A stretch of 64,000 nucleotides of DNA from Flavobacterium gelatinilyticum (GTDB lineage: Bacteria; Bacteroidota; Bacteroidia; Flavobacteriales; Flavobacteriaceae): the NCBI RefSeq assembly GCF_027111295.1, contig NZ_CP114287.1:3534001-3598000 (forward strand), written 5' to 3'. Shown piece by piece: positions 8,485 to 17,495 of this stretch. Made by a program: the position numbers and the translations under genes. The notes under the pieces were generated by a model. It saw nothing but the letters and a program-made list of their open reading frames with translations. It was not told where the DNA came from and searched no databases. Each line of letters starts with the position of its first letter. Positions within the stretch are counted from its first letter, which is position 1.

Positions 8485-8883
8485 ATGAAAAAGGTATTAT
8501 TTTTAGCTGCCGTTTTAGCTTTTGCTTCTTGTAAAAAAGAAGGTTCAGAGCCAACAAACACAACAACCGAATCTGTTTCTGAAGGCGAATCTGCAAAAGC
8601 CCAAACTCCCGAAGCTTTAGGAAAAGAGATTTTTGAAGGAAAAGGAAATTGTACTGCCTGCCATATGCCGGACCAGAATGTGATTGGTCCAAGTATAAAA
8701 GAAATTGCAAAAATCTATAAAGAAAAAAATGGTGATATGGTTACATTCCTAAAAGGAAATGGAGAACCAATTGTAGACCCAAGTCAGTTTGCGGTTATGA
8801 AAACCAATTTTCCTATTACTCAGGCAATGTCTGATGAGGAATTAAAAGCAATTGAAATGTACATTTACAGCCATCTGAAATAA
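8485..8883 (+). CDS. Cytochrome c lipoprotein (class I)
   Basis: 132 aa. MKKVLFLAAVLAFASC is a lipoprotein signal peptide (Cys16 lipidated), followed by a Ser/Thr/Glu-rich tether to about residue 40. The heme-binding motif is CTACH at 56-60 (GKGNCTACHMPD), and Met in the VMKTNFP segment near residue 106 is the likely sixth ligand. One-heme domains of this type carry electrons in the periplasm. It starts one base after the hemB stop, so heme supply and a heme protein are linked in one transcript. Partner proteins are not indicated. Confidence 0.92.
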   Translation: MKKVLFLAAVLAFASCKKEGSEPTNTTTESVSEGESAKAQTPEALGKEIFEGKGNCTACHMPDQNVIGPSIKEIAKIYKEKNGDMVTFLKGNGEPIVDPSQFAVMKTNFPITQAMSDEELKAIEMYIYSHLK

Positions 8884-8905
8884 GAGACTTACTTTAAAAA
8901 ACAAA

Positions 8906-8932
8906 AAACGGCGCTGAATAAGCGCCGTTTTG
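8906..8932. terminator. Terminator between cytochrome c and M13 peptidase genes
   Basis: Stem AAAACGGCGCT / AGCGCCGTTTT with a 5-base loop, between convergent genes; A and T runs allow use from both sides. Confidence 0.9.
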
Positions 8933-8949
8933 TTTTCTAGTATACTGCA

Positions 8950-11010
8950 TTACCAGATTTTAACTCGTTTTTCCGGCTCAACATACATTTTATCACCTTT
9001 CTTGATTCCAAAAGCATCATAGAAAGAATCAACATTTTGAATTGGAACATAAGCTCTGTACATTCCGGGAGAATGCGGATCTGTTTTTACCTGATTTTTA
9101 ATCGCTTCATCTCTTGATTTTGTTCTCCAGACTGTAGCCCATGAAATGTAGAAACGCTGTTCAGGAGTAAATCCGTCAATTAAACCAGGATTTCCGTTTG
9201 CCTTCAAATACAATTGTAACCCGTCATAAGCAGCATTTATACCGCCTAAATCTCCAATATTTTCACCGAGAGTAAAATTACCATCAACATGAATTCCCGG
9301 AAGCGGCTCTAATGCGCTGTATTGATCAGCCAGTTTGGTTCCCAGTTCTGTAAATTGTTTTAAGTCTTCCGGAGTCCACCAGTCCACCAGATTTCCTTCT
9401 GCATTATAACGAGCACCAGAATCATCAAATCCGTGAGAAATCTCATGACCGATTACAGCACCGATTCCGCCATAATTTACAGCTTCGTCTGCCTGATAAT
9501 TATAAAAAGGCGGCTGCAGAATAGCGGCCGGGAATACAATTTCGTTGTAAGACGGATTGTAATATGCATTTACAGTTTGAGGAGACATATGCCATTCTGT
9601 TTTATCTACCGGTTTATGCAATTTTTCAATATTCTTTTTGAAATTCCATTTTGAAAGGTTTTTTGAGTTTTCAAAATAACTTCCGCCTTCGGCAACGCTT
9701 TTAATTTCAAGTGCCGAGTAATCTTTCCATTTGTCAGGATATCCAACCTTAATAGAAATCTTGTTCAGCTTTTCAATCGCTTTTGCTTTGGTGTCTTTAG
9801 ACATCCAGGTTAAATTGTTGATGCGGTTTTGATATGCCGTAATTACATTATGGATCATATCAACTGCTTTGGTTTTTGCTTCAGCAGGAAAAACTTTTTC
9901 AACATATAATTTACCAAGCGCCTCCCCAATTCTAACGTTTACAACCTGAAGTGCTTTTTCTTCTCTTGGAAGTTGTTTAATGGCTCCTCTTAATGTTTTA
10001 CTGTAAAAATCAAAGTTTGCAGTTTCAATAGGAGTAGATAATTGCGATGCGGCACTATTTAATAAATCCCATTTTAAGTATTCCTTCCATTGTGCGATTT
10101 TGTTTTCCTTAAATACAGTTTCTAAAGCTTTCATATAACGAGGCTCCATTACAACTACTGTATCTAACTTTGCAAGACCAAGACCAGTAAAATAAGCATC
10201 CCATTTAATAGAAGGAGTCAGTTTTTGAAGTTCGGCCACTGTCATTGGATTATATTGCAGACGGCTGTCTCTGCTTTCAACACGATCCAGTCTTGGTTTT
10301 GACAATTCAGTTTCCAAGGCAAGAATTTCTGCTGCACTTTGCTTTGCTTTTTCTGGAGATTCTCCAATAAACTGCATCATTCTGGCAACATGCTGTTCGT
10401 ATTTGCCGCGTTTTTCTTTAGAATCTTTATCGTCAGAAGTATAATAATCTTTATCCGGAAGTCCTAAACCGCTTGTTACAAGACTTACAGAGTTTTTAGA
10501 ACTGTTTTTTTCATCGGCACCAATGTAAATTCCAAAAAAACCTGAACCACCCAAAGGTTCCATTTCAATTAGATACTTTTGAACATCGGTGATAGTTTTA
10601 ATTGCATCAATTTTTTTAAGGTAAGGTTTTAAGGGCTCAATGCCTCTTTTGTCTCTCCCTACAGTATCCAGAATCGTGGCAAAAAGGTTAACAGCTTTAC
10701 CCTGATCTGTATTGGATTTGTATTTCGGGTTTTTTGATGCTTCTTTCAAAATAGACATAGCATCTTTATCCGTTTTTTTAATCAGTTCGTTAAAACTTCC
10801 CCAAGATGTCCTGTCGCTTGGAATTTCGGTTTTACTAAGCCAGGTTCCATTTACATATTGAAAAAAATCCTGACTTGGACTGATTTTCGTATTCATATAC
10901 GATACATTGATTCCCGGCTCTTTTGCAGGAGCATTTTGAGCTTTTACTGCTGTGATGGAAAGCATTACAGAAAAAGCACAAAACAAAGGTTTGCTAAATT
11001 GTTTTTTCAT
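8950..11010 (-). CDS. M13 family metallopeptidase (neprilysin/PepO type)
   Basis: 686-aa exported zinc endopeptidase. A signal peptide ends at AVKAQ (residue 25). Zinc site: H522-E-I-S-H526 within VIGHEISHGFDD, with the third ligand E583 in GENIGDLGG; the family-specific NAYYNPSYNEIVFPA lies just before, and the C-terminal block SPGMYRAYVPIQNVDSFYDAF fits M13. It should degrade short peptides in the periplasm or outside. Length is normal for bacterial PepO. It is a single-gene unit, divergent from the SCO gene, with a -7 box at 11038-11045. Confidence 0.96.
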   Translation of the reverse strand: MKKQFSKPLFCAFSVMLSITAVKAQNAPAKEPGINVSYMNTKISPSQDFFQYVNGTWLSKTEIPSDRTSWGSFNELIKKTDKDAMSILKEASKNPKYKSNTDQGKAVNLFATILDTVGRDKRGIEPLKPYLKKIDAIKTITDVQKYLIEMEPLGGSGFFGIYIGADEKNSSKNSVSLVTSGLGLPDKDYYTSDDKDSKEKRGKYEQHVARMMQFIGESPEKAKQSAAEILALETELSKPRLDRVESRDSRLQYNPMTVAELQKLTPSIKWDAYFTGLGLAKLDTVVVMEPRYMKALETVFKENKIAQWKEYLKWDLLNSAASQLSTPIETANFDFYSKTLRGAIKQLPREEKALQVVNVRIGEALGKLYVEKVFPAEAKTKAVDMIHNVITAYQNRINNLTWMSKDTKAKAIEKLNKISIKVGYPDKWKDYSALEIKSVAEGGSYFENSKNLSKWNFKKNIEKLHKPVDKTEWHMSPQTVNAYYNPSYNEIVFPAAILQPPFYNYQADEAVNYGGIGAVIGHEISHGFDDSGARYNAEGNLVDWWTPEDLKQFTELGTKLADQYSALEPLPGIHVDGNFTLGENIGDLGGINAAYDGLQLYLKANGNPGLIDGFTPEQRFYISWATVWRTKSRDEAIKNQVKTDPHSPGMYRAYVPIQNVDSFYDAFGIKKGDKMYVEPEKRVKIW

Positions 11011-11037
11011 TTATAATTAAGTTTTCGAGTGTTTATA

Positions 11038-11045
11038 CAAACATA
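11038..11045 (-). promoter_or_regulatory. Putative -7 box TATGTTTG for the M13 peptidase
   Basis: On the minus strand, 28 bp before the ATG, fits TAnnTTTG. No clear -33 TTG in range. Confidence 0.45.
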
Positions 11046-11176
11046 TTGTTAATATTCGGTTTGGCATGTTAAAATTTTTGCAATAATCTGCCCTGAACCT
11101 ATTTATTGTAACATACAAAAAAAGTGTGCCTTTGTTAAATCACAGTTATAATTAAAGTTTTAAAATGCTGTTTTTG

Positions 11177-11184
11177 TACTTTTG
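11177..11184 (+). promoter_or_regulatory. Putative -7 box TACTTTTG for the SCO gene
   Basis: Fits TAnnTTTG. Transcription about 7 bases downstream would leave a roughly 10-base leader before ATG 11200 and would exclude the in-frame TTG at 11182 as a start. Confidence 0.5.
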
Positions 11185-11199
11185 CGCCAAATTATTTTT

Positions 11200-11865
11200 A
11201 TGAAATCGCTTCTTTACAAATACCGCAAATTTTTCATTGTATTAATTGTATTTTCTGCTGTCACTATATCTTTATTTTATTCGGCTTTAAAGCCAAAGAA
11301 AACGCTGCCGATTTACAATCCGTCCGATGTAAATCCTGAATTGGTCGATAGTACGGTTCAGTATAAAAGTAAATACCATACAATTGCAGATTTTTCATTT
11401 GTAAACCAAAACGGCGATACGATTACCCAGAAAAATTATGAAGGCAAAATTTATGTTGCTGATTTCTTTTTTACAACCTGCGGTTCTATTTGTCCAAAAA
11501 TGTCAACCAATCTTGCAGGTGTTCAAAAAGCGGTTTTAAATAATCCTAAAGTAATGCTGCTTTCTCATACCGTTTTTCCCGAGGTCGACAGTGTTTCGGT
11601 TTTAAAAGCGTATGCTGTAAAATATGGAGTAGTAGACAGTAAATGGAATTTGGTAACGGGCGATAAAAAAGAAATTTACAAAATGGCCAGACAATCGTAT
11701 CTGGCAGTAAAATTAGGAAGACCGGACCAGCTTTATGATATGGTTCATACAGAGAATTTTGTTTTGGTTGATCAAAAAAGACGTGTCCGAGGATTTTACG
11801 ACGGAACGAACCCGGAAGAAATCAAACGTCTTTTAGATGACATAGAATTCTTATCAAAAGAGTAA
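11200..11865 (+). CDS. SCO1/SenC family copper/thiol protein
   Basis: 221 aa from ATG 11200. One N-terminal membrane segment (residues ~11-30) anchors a periplasmic thioredoxin-like domain. The copper/redox motif is C94-GSI-C98 (TTCGSICPKM) and the conserved His is H183 (DMVHTENFVLVD). Proteins of this family deliver copper to the CuA site of cytochrome oxidase or reduce its cysteines. Divergent from the M13 gene and close to feoAB, but with its own promoter. The oxidase itself is not in the window. Confidence 0.92.
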   Translation: MKSLLYKYRKFFIVLIVFSAVTISLFYSALKPKKTLPIYNPSDVNPELVDSTVQYKSKYHTIADFSFVNQNGDTITQKNYEGKIYVADFFFTTCGSICPKMSTNLAGVQKAVLNNPKVMLLSHTVFPEVDSVSVLKAYAVKYGVVDSKWNLVTGDKKEIYKMARQSYLAVKLGRPDQLYDMVHTENFVLVDQKRRVRGFYDGTNPEEIKRLLDDIEFLSKE

Positions 11866-11910
11866 AAAGCCCTTATTTTTAGAAACATTTAGCATTTGTC
11901 CAAGTGTTAA

Positions 11911-11944
11911 TTGTCTTTTAATCGATAATAATTGCCTATTTTTG
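11911..11944 (+). promoter_or_regulatory. Putative feoAB promoter, TTG-N23-TATTTTTG
   Basis: TTG at 11911-11913 and TATTTTTG at 11937-11944, 23 bases apart, matches the Flavobacterium -33/-7 consensus. Start of transcription would be near 11951, about 20 bases before the feoA start. No clear Fur box was recognised. Confidence 0.55.
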
Positions 11945-11969
11945 CAATCTAAACTCAATCTAAATAAGC

Positions 11970-12209
11970 TTGCAAAATACTATACACACTCTGAAAAAAG
12001 GCGACAAAGCCATTATAAAAGATTTTGATATAGATCTTATTCCACTAAAATTATTAGAAATGGGTTGTCTTCCGGGCAGCTTAGTCGAACTGCTTCAGGT
12101 TGCTCCTTTTGGAGACCCTCTATATCTGGACATAAATGGTTCGCATGTTGCGATTCGTGTTGAAACCGCTCGTGAAATTGAAGTTGAACTTATCCAAAAC
12201 AATTTATAA
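11970..12209 (+). CDS. feoA: Ferrous iron transport protein A (FeoA)
   Basis: 79-aa SH3-like cytoplasmic protein that supports FeoB. The order of blocks (LKKGDKAIIKDFD, LLEMGCLPGSLVEL, APFGDPLYLDINGSHVAIRVETAREIEVE) is that of the FeoA fold. The only start that keeps the first strand is TTG at 11970; no ATG occurs before residue 30, so a TTG start is called. The stop TAA shares its last A with the feoB ATG (TAATG), giving tight coupling. Confidence 0.92.
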   Translation: MQNTIHTLKKGDKAIIKDFDIDLIPLKLLEMGCLPGSLVELLQVAPFGDPLYLDINGSHVAIRVETAREIEVELIQNNL

Positions 12210-14308
12210 TGAGTGTTCAGAATATCAATGTTGCCCTTATTGGAAATCCTAATACCGGAAAAACTTCTGTTTTTAATCAGTTAACCGGACTAAATCAACA
12301 AGTTGGAAATTATCCCGGAATCACGGTTGAGAAAAAAATCGGGTTCTGTAAATTACCTCAAAATATAAAAGCAAACATTCTGGATTTACCCGGAACGTAC
12401 AGCTTAAATGCCAGTTCAATGGACGAAAGTGTGGTTATTGAACTGCTGTTAAATAAAAACGACAAACTTTATCCGGACGTTGCCGTAGTGGTTACCGATG
12501 TTGAAAACCTAAAAAGAAATTTACTGATTTATACTCAGATAAAAGATCTTGAAATTCCAACAATTCTGGTAATCAATATGTCGGATCGTATGGAAAGCAA
12601 AGGGATTTCTCTGGACATTCCGTATTTAGAAGAAAAACTAAAAACCAAAATTGCTTTAGTAAGTTCGCGAAAAGGCCATGGGATCGAAGAACTGAAAGAA
12701 CTGATTGTTTCGTATAAAAGCCTTCCTAATGAACCTTGCTTAAATGCTTCGGTAATTGATCCGGAGTATTTTGAAAAGTTACAAAAAGCATTTCCAAACC
12801 AGTTAATGTACAAGTTGTGGCTGGTAATTACGCAAGATGTTAACTTTTCGAATTTAGATCGAAATGAAGTCAGAAGCACTTTTACCAAATCACATTCAGA
12901 ACTAAAGCGTTTACAGCAGAAAGAAACCATCAAAAGATATCAGTTTATAAATGATGTTTTAAAAGAAGGTTTAAAGGTCGATGCTTCGATGGCAAAAGAT
13001 GTACGCGCCAGACTGGATCGTATTCTTACACACAAGATTTGGGGATATGCAATATTCTTTGCGATTTTGTTTTTGATCTTCCAGTCCATTTTCAGCTGGT
13101 CGACCATTCCAATGGATTTTATAGACAGCACATTTGCATCATTAAGCAGCTGGGCGGCAGAAGAACTGCCAAGCGGTATTTTAACTGATTTACTTTCGCA
13201 GGGAATTATACCGGGAATAGGAGGGGTTATTATTTTCATTCCGCAGATTGCTTTCCTTTTCCTGTTTATTTCTATTTTAGAAGAGAGCGGTTACATGAGC
13301 CGTGTAGTATTCTTAATGGATAAGATTATGCGTAAGTTTGGTCTTTCAGGAAAAAGTGTGGTGCCGTTGATTTCAGGAACCGCTTGTGCTATTCCGGCTA
13401 TCATGGCTACACGAAATATCGAAAACTGGAAAGAACGTTTAATCACCATTTTAGTAACTCCGTTTACCACTTGTTCGGCAAGACTGCCTGTTTATGCAAT
13501 TATCATTTCATTGGTAATTCCAAATGAGCGTGTTTTTGGGTTCTTGAACCTTCAGGGATTATCACTGATGTTGTTGTACCTTTTAGGTTTTGTTACGGCT
13601 ATTGTATCATCTTATATTTTGAATAAAGTTCTAAAACTGGAATCAAAAACGTATTTCGTAGTTGAAATGCCGGGTTATAAATTACCGCTTTTCAAAAACG
13701 TTGGTATTAATGTAGTTGAAAAAACCAAAGCATTTGTGGTGGGGGCCGGAAAAATCATTTTGGCAATCTCGGTTATTTTGTGGTTTTTGGCTTCATACGG
13801 TCCAGGAAAAGAATTTAACGAAGCAGAAACAATTGTAAAAGAAAGATTTGCAAATGCCGATCTTGATGAAACCCAGTTTGAAAACGAAGTGGCTTCTCAA
13901 AAATTAGAAAACTCCTATATCGGATTAATGGGAAGAGCAATTGAACCGGCAATTGAACCTTTGGGTTACGACTGGAAAATAGGAATTGCATTAATCAGTT
14001 CGTTTGCAGCTCGCGAAGTTTTCGTGGGAACACTTGCTACCATTTATAGCGTTGGAGATACAGATAATGAGTCGACCATAAAAAGTAAAATGCAGCAGGA
14101 AGTACATGCAGATACCGGAGAGAAAGTATTTAATTTTGCAACCGGAGTATCATTGCTTTTATTTTATGCTTTTGCAATGCAGTGCGCCAGTACACTGGCG
14201 ATTACCAAAAAAGAAACCAACTCGTGGAAATGGCCTGCCATGCAGCTGGTTTTTATGAGCGGACTGGCTTATTTTACAGCCTTGATCGCTTATCAAATAT
14301 TAAAGTAA
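12209..14308 (+). CDS. feoB: Ferrous iron transporter FeoB
   Basis: 699-aa inner-membrane Fe2+ permease with an N-terminal GTPase. G1 is G12NPNTGKT19, G3 is D59LPG62, G4 is N123MSD126 and G5 is VSSRKGHG. A helical GDI-like region follows (to ~residue 255), then two gate domains with the family segments EESGYMSRVVFLMDK and SGTACAIPAIMATR, and FAAREVFVGTLA near the end. Length is somewhat short of the ~770 aa of E. coli FeoB but normal for this phylum. Coupled to feoA and followed by a small Cys-rich membrane protein. Confidence 0.97.
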   Translation: MSVQNINVALIGNPNTGKTSVFNQLTGLNQQVGNYPGITVEKKIGFCKLPQNIKANILDLPGTYSLNASSMDESVVIELLLNKNDKLYPDVAVVVTDVENLKRNLLIYTQIKDLEIPTILVINMSDRMESKGISLDIPYLEEKLKTKIALVSSRKGHGIEELKELIVSYKSLPNEPCLNASVIDPEYFEKLQKAFPNQLMYKLWLVITQDVNFSNLDRNEVRSTFTKSHSELKRLQQKETIKRYQFINDVLKEGLKVDASMAKDVRARLDRILTHKIWGYAIFFAILFLIFQSIFSWSTIPMDFIDSTFASLSSWAAEELPSGILTDLLSQGIIPGIGGVIIFIPQIAFLFLFISILEESGYMSRVVFLMDKIMRKFGLSGKSVVPLISGTACAIPAIMATRNIENWKERLITILVTPFTTCSARLPVYAIIISLVIPNERVFGFLNLQGLSLMLLYLLGFVTAIVSSYILNKVLKLESKTYFVVEMPGYKLPLFKNVGINVVEKTKAFVVGAGKIILAISVILWFLASYGPGKEFNEAETIVKERFANADLDETQFENEVASQKLENSYIGLMGRAIEPAIEPLGYDWKIGIALISSFAAREVFVGTLATIYSVGDTDNESTIKSKMQQEVHADTGEKVFNFATGVSLLLFYAFAMQCASTLAITKKETNSWKWPAMQLVFMSGLAYFTALIAYQILK

Positions 14309-14314
14309 AAAATC

Positions 14315-14437
14315 ATGATTCAGGAAATTATAGCTTTTGCCATACTAGGATTTGCGGTAGCTTTTTTGATCAAGAAATTCTTCTGGAAATCTAAAAAGAA
14401 AAAAGACTGTGGCGACGGGAATTGCGGTTGCGGCTGA
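14315..14437 (+). CDS. FeoB-associated Cys-rich membrane protein (small)
   Basis: A 40-aa gene starting six bases after feoB. It begins MIQEIIAFAILGFAVAFLI, a single transmembrane helix, then a basic stretch (KKFFWKSKKKK) and a Cys-rich tail DCGDGNCGCG. This is the layout of the FeoB-associated Cys-rich membrane proteins (FeoB_associated family) found after feoB in many bacteria, probably playing a part comparable to FeoC. Three cysteines could bind iron or another metal. It is short and easily missed by gene callers. Confidence 0.85.
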   Translation: MIQEIIAFAILGFAVAFLIKKFFWKSKKKKDCGDGNCGCG

Positions 14438-14471
14438 TTTTATCGTAAAACAGAGATTAATAAAATAACAA

Positions 14472-14512
14472 AAAAGCTTCACAAAGATTGTAAAAATTTC
14501 TGTGGAGCTTTT
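14472..14512 (+). terminator. Terminator of the feo operon
   Basis: Inverted repeat AAAAGCTTCACA / TGTGGAGCTTTT (one G-T pair) around a 17-base loop, followed by TTGTCTTTTA. It lies 35 bases after the small Cys-rich gene. Confidence 0.65.
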
Positions 14513-14600
14513 GTCTTTTATTATTATTCTAAAAACTTTTGCTGTCTGTTTTGCAGTTTTGAAGAAGGTAAATTTGGTAGAATTTTTAAATCATGAAACA

Positions 14601-14720
14601 ATGACACAAGAAGACAGAATGGAAATAATCAGAGATAACAGAGTCGCCCGATTATTGTGGTTTATGATCGGTTTTTTCTGTGCAGGAGTCATTACGTATT
14701 TGGTAATGAAACCGCATTAA
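14601..14720 (+). CDS. Small membrane protein, 39 aa
   Basis: MTQEDRMEIIRDNRVARLLWFMIGFFCAGVITYLVMKPH-type layout: a charged N-terminal 17 residues, then one transmembrane helix (about 18-36) and a short basic end. The open frame can be read from 14502 but that part covers the feo terminator, so the ATG at 14601 is used. No family recognised; small proteins like this are easily spurious, yet the charge and hydrophobic arrangement is that of a real single-pass peptide. Confidence 0.5.
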   Translation: MTQEDRMEIIRDNRVARLLWFMIGFFCAGVITYLVMKPH

Positions 14721-14757
14721 TTAAAACCACAACTAAGACAGTACTGAAACCGTAATA

Positions 14758-15411
14758 CTATTTAAGCCCGTCCCATTCTGCATAGAACTGAGCAAGGAAC
14801 GTTTGCATAAAAAGATGCCTTTCTTCTGCAATTTGTTTTCCTTTTTCAGTATTCATTTTGTCTTTTAAAAGTAAAAGCTTTTCATAGAAATGATTAATAG
14901 TAGGAGCATCATTCTTTTTATACTCCTCTTTAGTCATATTTGTTACAGGGGCAATCTCGGGGTTGTGGAGAGATCTATTTTTAAATCCGCCATAATTAAA
15001 GGCTCTTGCAATCCCTATAGCTCCAATGGCATCCAGACGATCGGCATCCTGAACAATATCCAGTTCGACAGAAGAAAACTTCTTTTCGAAATTTCCGCCT
15101 TTATAAGAGATGTTTTCAATGATATTGACTACATGCTGGATAATGTCCTCAGAAACATTTTCCGACTCTAAAAACAAACGTGCCGTCTTTGGTCCGATAG
15201 TTTCATCACCATTATGGAATTTGCTGTCGGCAATATCATGAAGCAGAGCACCAAGCTTTACAATCGTAATGTCGCATTCTGTATCTTTTGCAATTAAAAG
15301 CGCATTTTTATAAACACGTTCGATATGAAACCAGTCATGACCGCCTTCGGCATCATTTAATTTTTCTTTTACAAAAGCAATGGTTTTAAGTATTAAGGTG
15401 GTATTATTCAT
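14758..15411 (-). CDS. HD domain phosphohydrolase (YedJ-like)
   Basis: 217-aa all-helical metal-dependent phosphohydrolase. The HD ligands are H29 (GGHDWFHIERV), H58-D59 (GALLHDIADSKF) and D122/D124 (VQDADRLDAIG). That combination and length match the YedJ/YpgQ subgroup, whose members can hydrolyse nucleotides such as dNTPs; the exact substrate is unknown. Single gene; the desaturase upstream ends with its own terminator. Confidence 0.88.
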   Translation of the reverse strand: MNNTTLILKTIAFVKEKLNDAEGGHDWFHIERVYKNALLIAKDTECDITIVKLGALLHDIADSKFHNGDETIGPKTARLFLESENVSEDIIQHVVNIIENISYKGGNFEKKFSSVELDIVQDADRLDAIGAIGIARAFNYGGFKNRSLHNPEIAPVTNMTKEEYKKNDAPTINHFYEKLLLLKDKMNTEKGKQIAEERHLFMQTFLAQFYAEWDGLK

Positions 15412-15482
15412 GCTGTTTTATTAATGCTTGGTGAAATTCATCCTGAAAACGGATAGAATCTGGATTTAAAGTCCATAAAAAA

Positions 15483-15520
15483 TGTTGATTGCCAAAGTAG
15501 GTAAACTTCAGCAATCAACA
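15483..15520 (-). terminator. Terminator of the desaturase gene
   Basis: Arms TGTTGATTGC and GCAATCAACA (10 perfect pairs) with an 18-base loop. On the minus strand the stem is followed by ATTTTTTA, so it works in the direction of the desaturase gene. Confidence 0.75.
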
Positions 15521-15593
15521 ATATGTTTTTTTAAGTAGTTTCAAATTAAGATGCAAAGCATCAATCTAAAAGCTGCATTCTAAAAATCTAGAA

Positions 15594-16586
15594 TTATAAC
15601 CTGGCCGGTTCAACCCATTTAAAGATATGTCCTTCGGCAGGAATAACGATTCTTTCAGAGATTTTAGCCATACGCGCCGGCAGCTTCATTAAATAATCAC
15701 GGGCTTTTTCGGCTTCATCTGTTAAATTCGAGATTTTGTCAATTTCCCATTTGTTAATTAGTTTCTGCATAATTTCAACATAATCGGTAGCGGTATAAAC
15801 TCCAATACGCTGTGCAGAATCAGAAAACTGTTCAAAAGCAGTGCTTATTTTCTGACCGGATTCTCTAAGGAAATGAGCAGGCATGACAATCTTCTGTTTC
15901 ATCATGTACTGAAAAGCAAGCATCATTTCGCTTGGATCAACCTGAAAAATTCTGGTTACAAATTCGCTGTACGCATGGTGATGACGCATTTCATCGCCTG
16001 CAATCATTTTACACATTTTAGACAACTTGTTATCGCCAAATTTCTTTGCAATCTGCGAAACTCTATTGTGCGAAACATAAGTTGCTAATTCCTGAAAACT
16101 GGTATATACAAAGTTTTTGTACGGATCAGATCCAGTTCCAATATCAAAACCGTCGTTGATTAAATGCTGTGTAGTCATTTCGATTTCACGCATGTTTACA
16201 CGACCAGACAAATACAAGTATTTATTTAAAAGATCTCCGTGTCGGTTTTCTTCTCCCGTCCATTGACGAATCCATTTAGACCAGCCATTTCCTCCGTCTT
16301 CTACCTGATTTACTCCTTCAACATCCATTAACCAGGATTCGTATGTAGGCAGCGCTTCTTCGGTAATGGTATCACCAACAAGCGTAACCCAGAAATCGTA
16401 TGGCAACTCTTTGGCAATTTCTCTCAGTTCCTTTACCTCTTCAAAGAAATTTTCTCCTTGAGAATTCGGTAAGAAATCTGTAGGCTGCCAAATAGTTTCA
16501 ACAGGGATTAAATACTGTTCAACGAAGCTGTCCACGTTTTTTTCCAAAAACTGCATCACTTCTAATCTAATGTTTTTTATAGACAT
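15594..16586 (-). CDS. Acyl-ACP desaturase (stearoyl-ACP desaturase family)
   Basis: 330-aa soluble di-iron enzyme that puts a cis double bond into acyl chains on acyl carrier protein. Di-iron ligands: E112-E-N-R-H116 (GEENRH), E166 in FQELATYVSH, and D198-E-M-R-H202 (GDEMRHHHAY). Size and helical layout match the plant stearoyl-ACP desaturases (FA_desaturase_2). The plsC gene 42 bases upstream, on the same strand, suggests joint control of membrane lipid make-up. The regiospecificity cannot be read from the sequence. Confidence 0.93.
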   Translation of the reverse strand: MSIKNIRLEVMQFLEKNVDSFVEQYLIPVETIWQPTDFLPNSQGENFFEEVKELREIAKELPYDFWVTLVGDTITEEALPTYESWLMDVEGVNQVEDGGNGWSKWIRQWTGEENRHGDLLNKYLYLSGRVNMREIEMTTQHLINDGFDIGTGSDPYKNFVYTSFQELATYVSHNRVSQIAKKFGDNKLSKMCKMIAGDEMRHHHAYSEFVTRIFQVDPSEMMLAFQYMMKQKIVMPAHFLRESGQKISTAFEQFSDSAQRIGVYTATDYVEIMQKLINKWEIDKISNLTDEAEKARDYLMKLPARMAKISERIVIPAEGHIFKWVEPARL

Positions 16587-16628
16587 TCCTAATTTAAGAT
16601 TGGGATTTAAGCTTACTGCCGCCTAAAT

Positions 16629-17369
16629 CTATTTATACTCGTTTATTCCTTCCTTTACTGTTTTTTCAGTAATCTCCATCAATTCCTCAAACTTATACTC
16701 TTTTACGGCCAAAGCTTTATGAGCGGTAAAAGTAAGATGATTTCCTAAACCAACCGGAAACATTCCGTATCTGACCATTTTCCATGAATTGTTGATACTT
16801 ACAGGTACAACATATGCAGAAGGCGCATATTTACATAAGATTTTTAAACCGCTTTGGGCAAATTCTTTGGGTACGCCGGTTTTACTGCGGGTTCCTTCAG
16901 GGAAAATTACAGCAGATCTGGTGTTTTTTTCTATATATTCAGACAAGCCTTTGATTACCGGAATCGCTTGTTTAGGGTCTTTACGGTCAATAAGCACTGA
17001 TCCGCCATGTTTTAAATTATATGAAACACTCGGGATTCCGCTGCCTAACTCTTTCTTACTTACAAATTTACAATGAAAACGTCTAAAGTACCAAATCATT
17101 GCCACGATATCGTACATGCTTTGATGATTGGCCACAAAAATAATAGGAGCACCTTTCGGAATTGTGTCTACTCCTTTTACAGTATACGTAGTTCCGGCAA
17201 GATTGGTGCATTTTAAAAGGCAGAAATTTAAATAGTCTACACTTTTCTTGTGCGCCTGATAACCAAAAAGATTAAGGCAGATCCATTGTATCGGGTGAAA
17301 AATTACCAGACACAATCCAAAACATAAATAATAAATTACGGAGACTGGATATGAAATTATCTTTTGCAT
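16629..17369 (-). CDS. plsC: 1-acyl-sn-glycerol-3-phosphate acyltransferase
   Basis: 246 aa, with an N-terminal hydrophobic segment (residues ~8-36) for inner-membrane attachment. The acyltransferase motifs are N81-H82-QSMY-D87 (HX4D catalytic pair) and F156PEGTRS (glycerol-3-phosphate binding), with SVLIDRKD between them and VVPVSINNSW after. It acylates lysophosphatidate to phosphatidate in phospholipid synthesis. Upstream of and in line with the desaturase gene; the rnpA gene is divergent. Confidence 0.93.
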   Translation of the reverse strand: MQKIISYPVSVIYYLCFGLCLVIFHPIQWICLNLFGYQAHKKSVDYLNFCLLKCTNLAGTTYTVKGVDTIPKGAPIIFVANHQSMYDIVAMIWYFRRFHCKFVSKKELGSGIPSVSYNLKHGGSVLIDRKDPKQAIPVIKGLSEYIEKNTRSAVIFPEGTRSKTGVPKEFAQSGLKILCKYAPSAYVVPVSINNSWKMVRYGMFPVGLGNHLTFTAHKALAVKEYKFEELMEITEKTVKEGINEYK

Positions 17370-17456
17370 GCTTGAAAAAATTAAAGGCCAAAAGTAGTAA
17401 ATATATTTTTAGCCGTATAAAAATTGAAAACAATAACTGTTTTTATGGTTTAATTG

Positions 17457-17464
17457 TACCTTTG
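17457..17464 (+). promoter_or_regulatory. Putative -7 box TACCTTTG for rnpA
   Basis: Fits TAnnTTTG and lies 31 bases before the rnpA ATG, giving a leader of about 25 bases. No TTG at a usual -33 distance. Confidence 0.5.
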
Positions 17465-17495
17465 TCCTTTAAATTGCAAATGTTTTCTGAATTAA

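Noticed and set aside
14502..14600. N-terminal extension of the small membrane protein
   Set aside because: It overlaps the feo terminator stem and adds a second hydrophobic stretch with no support.
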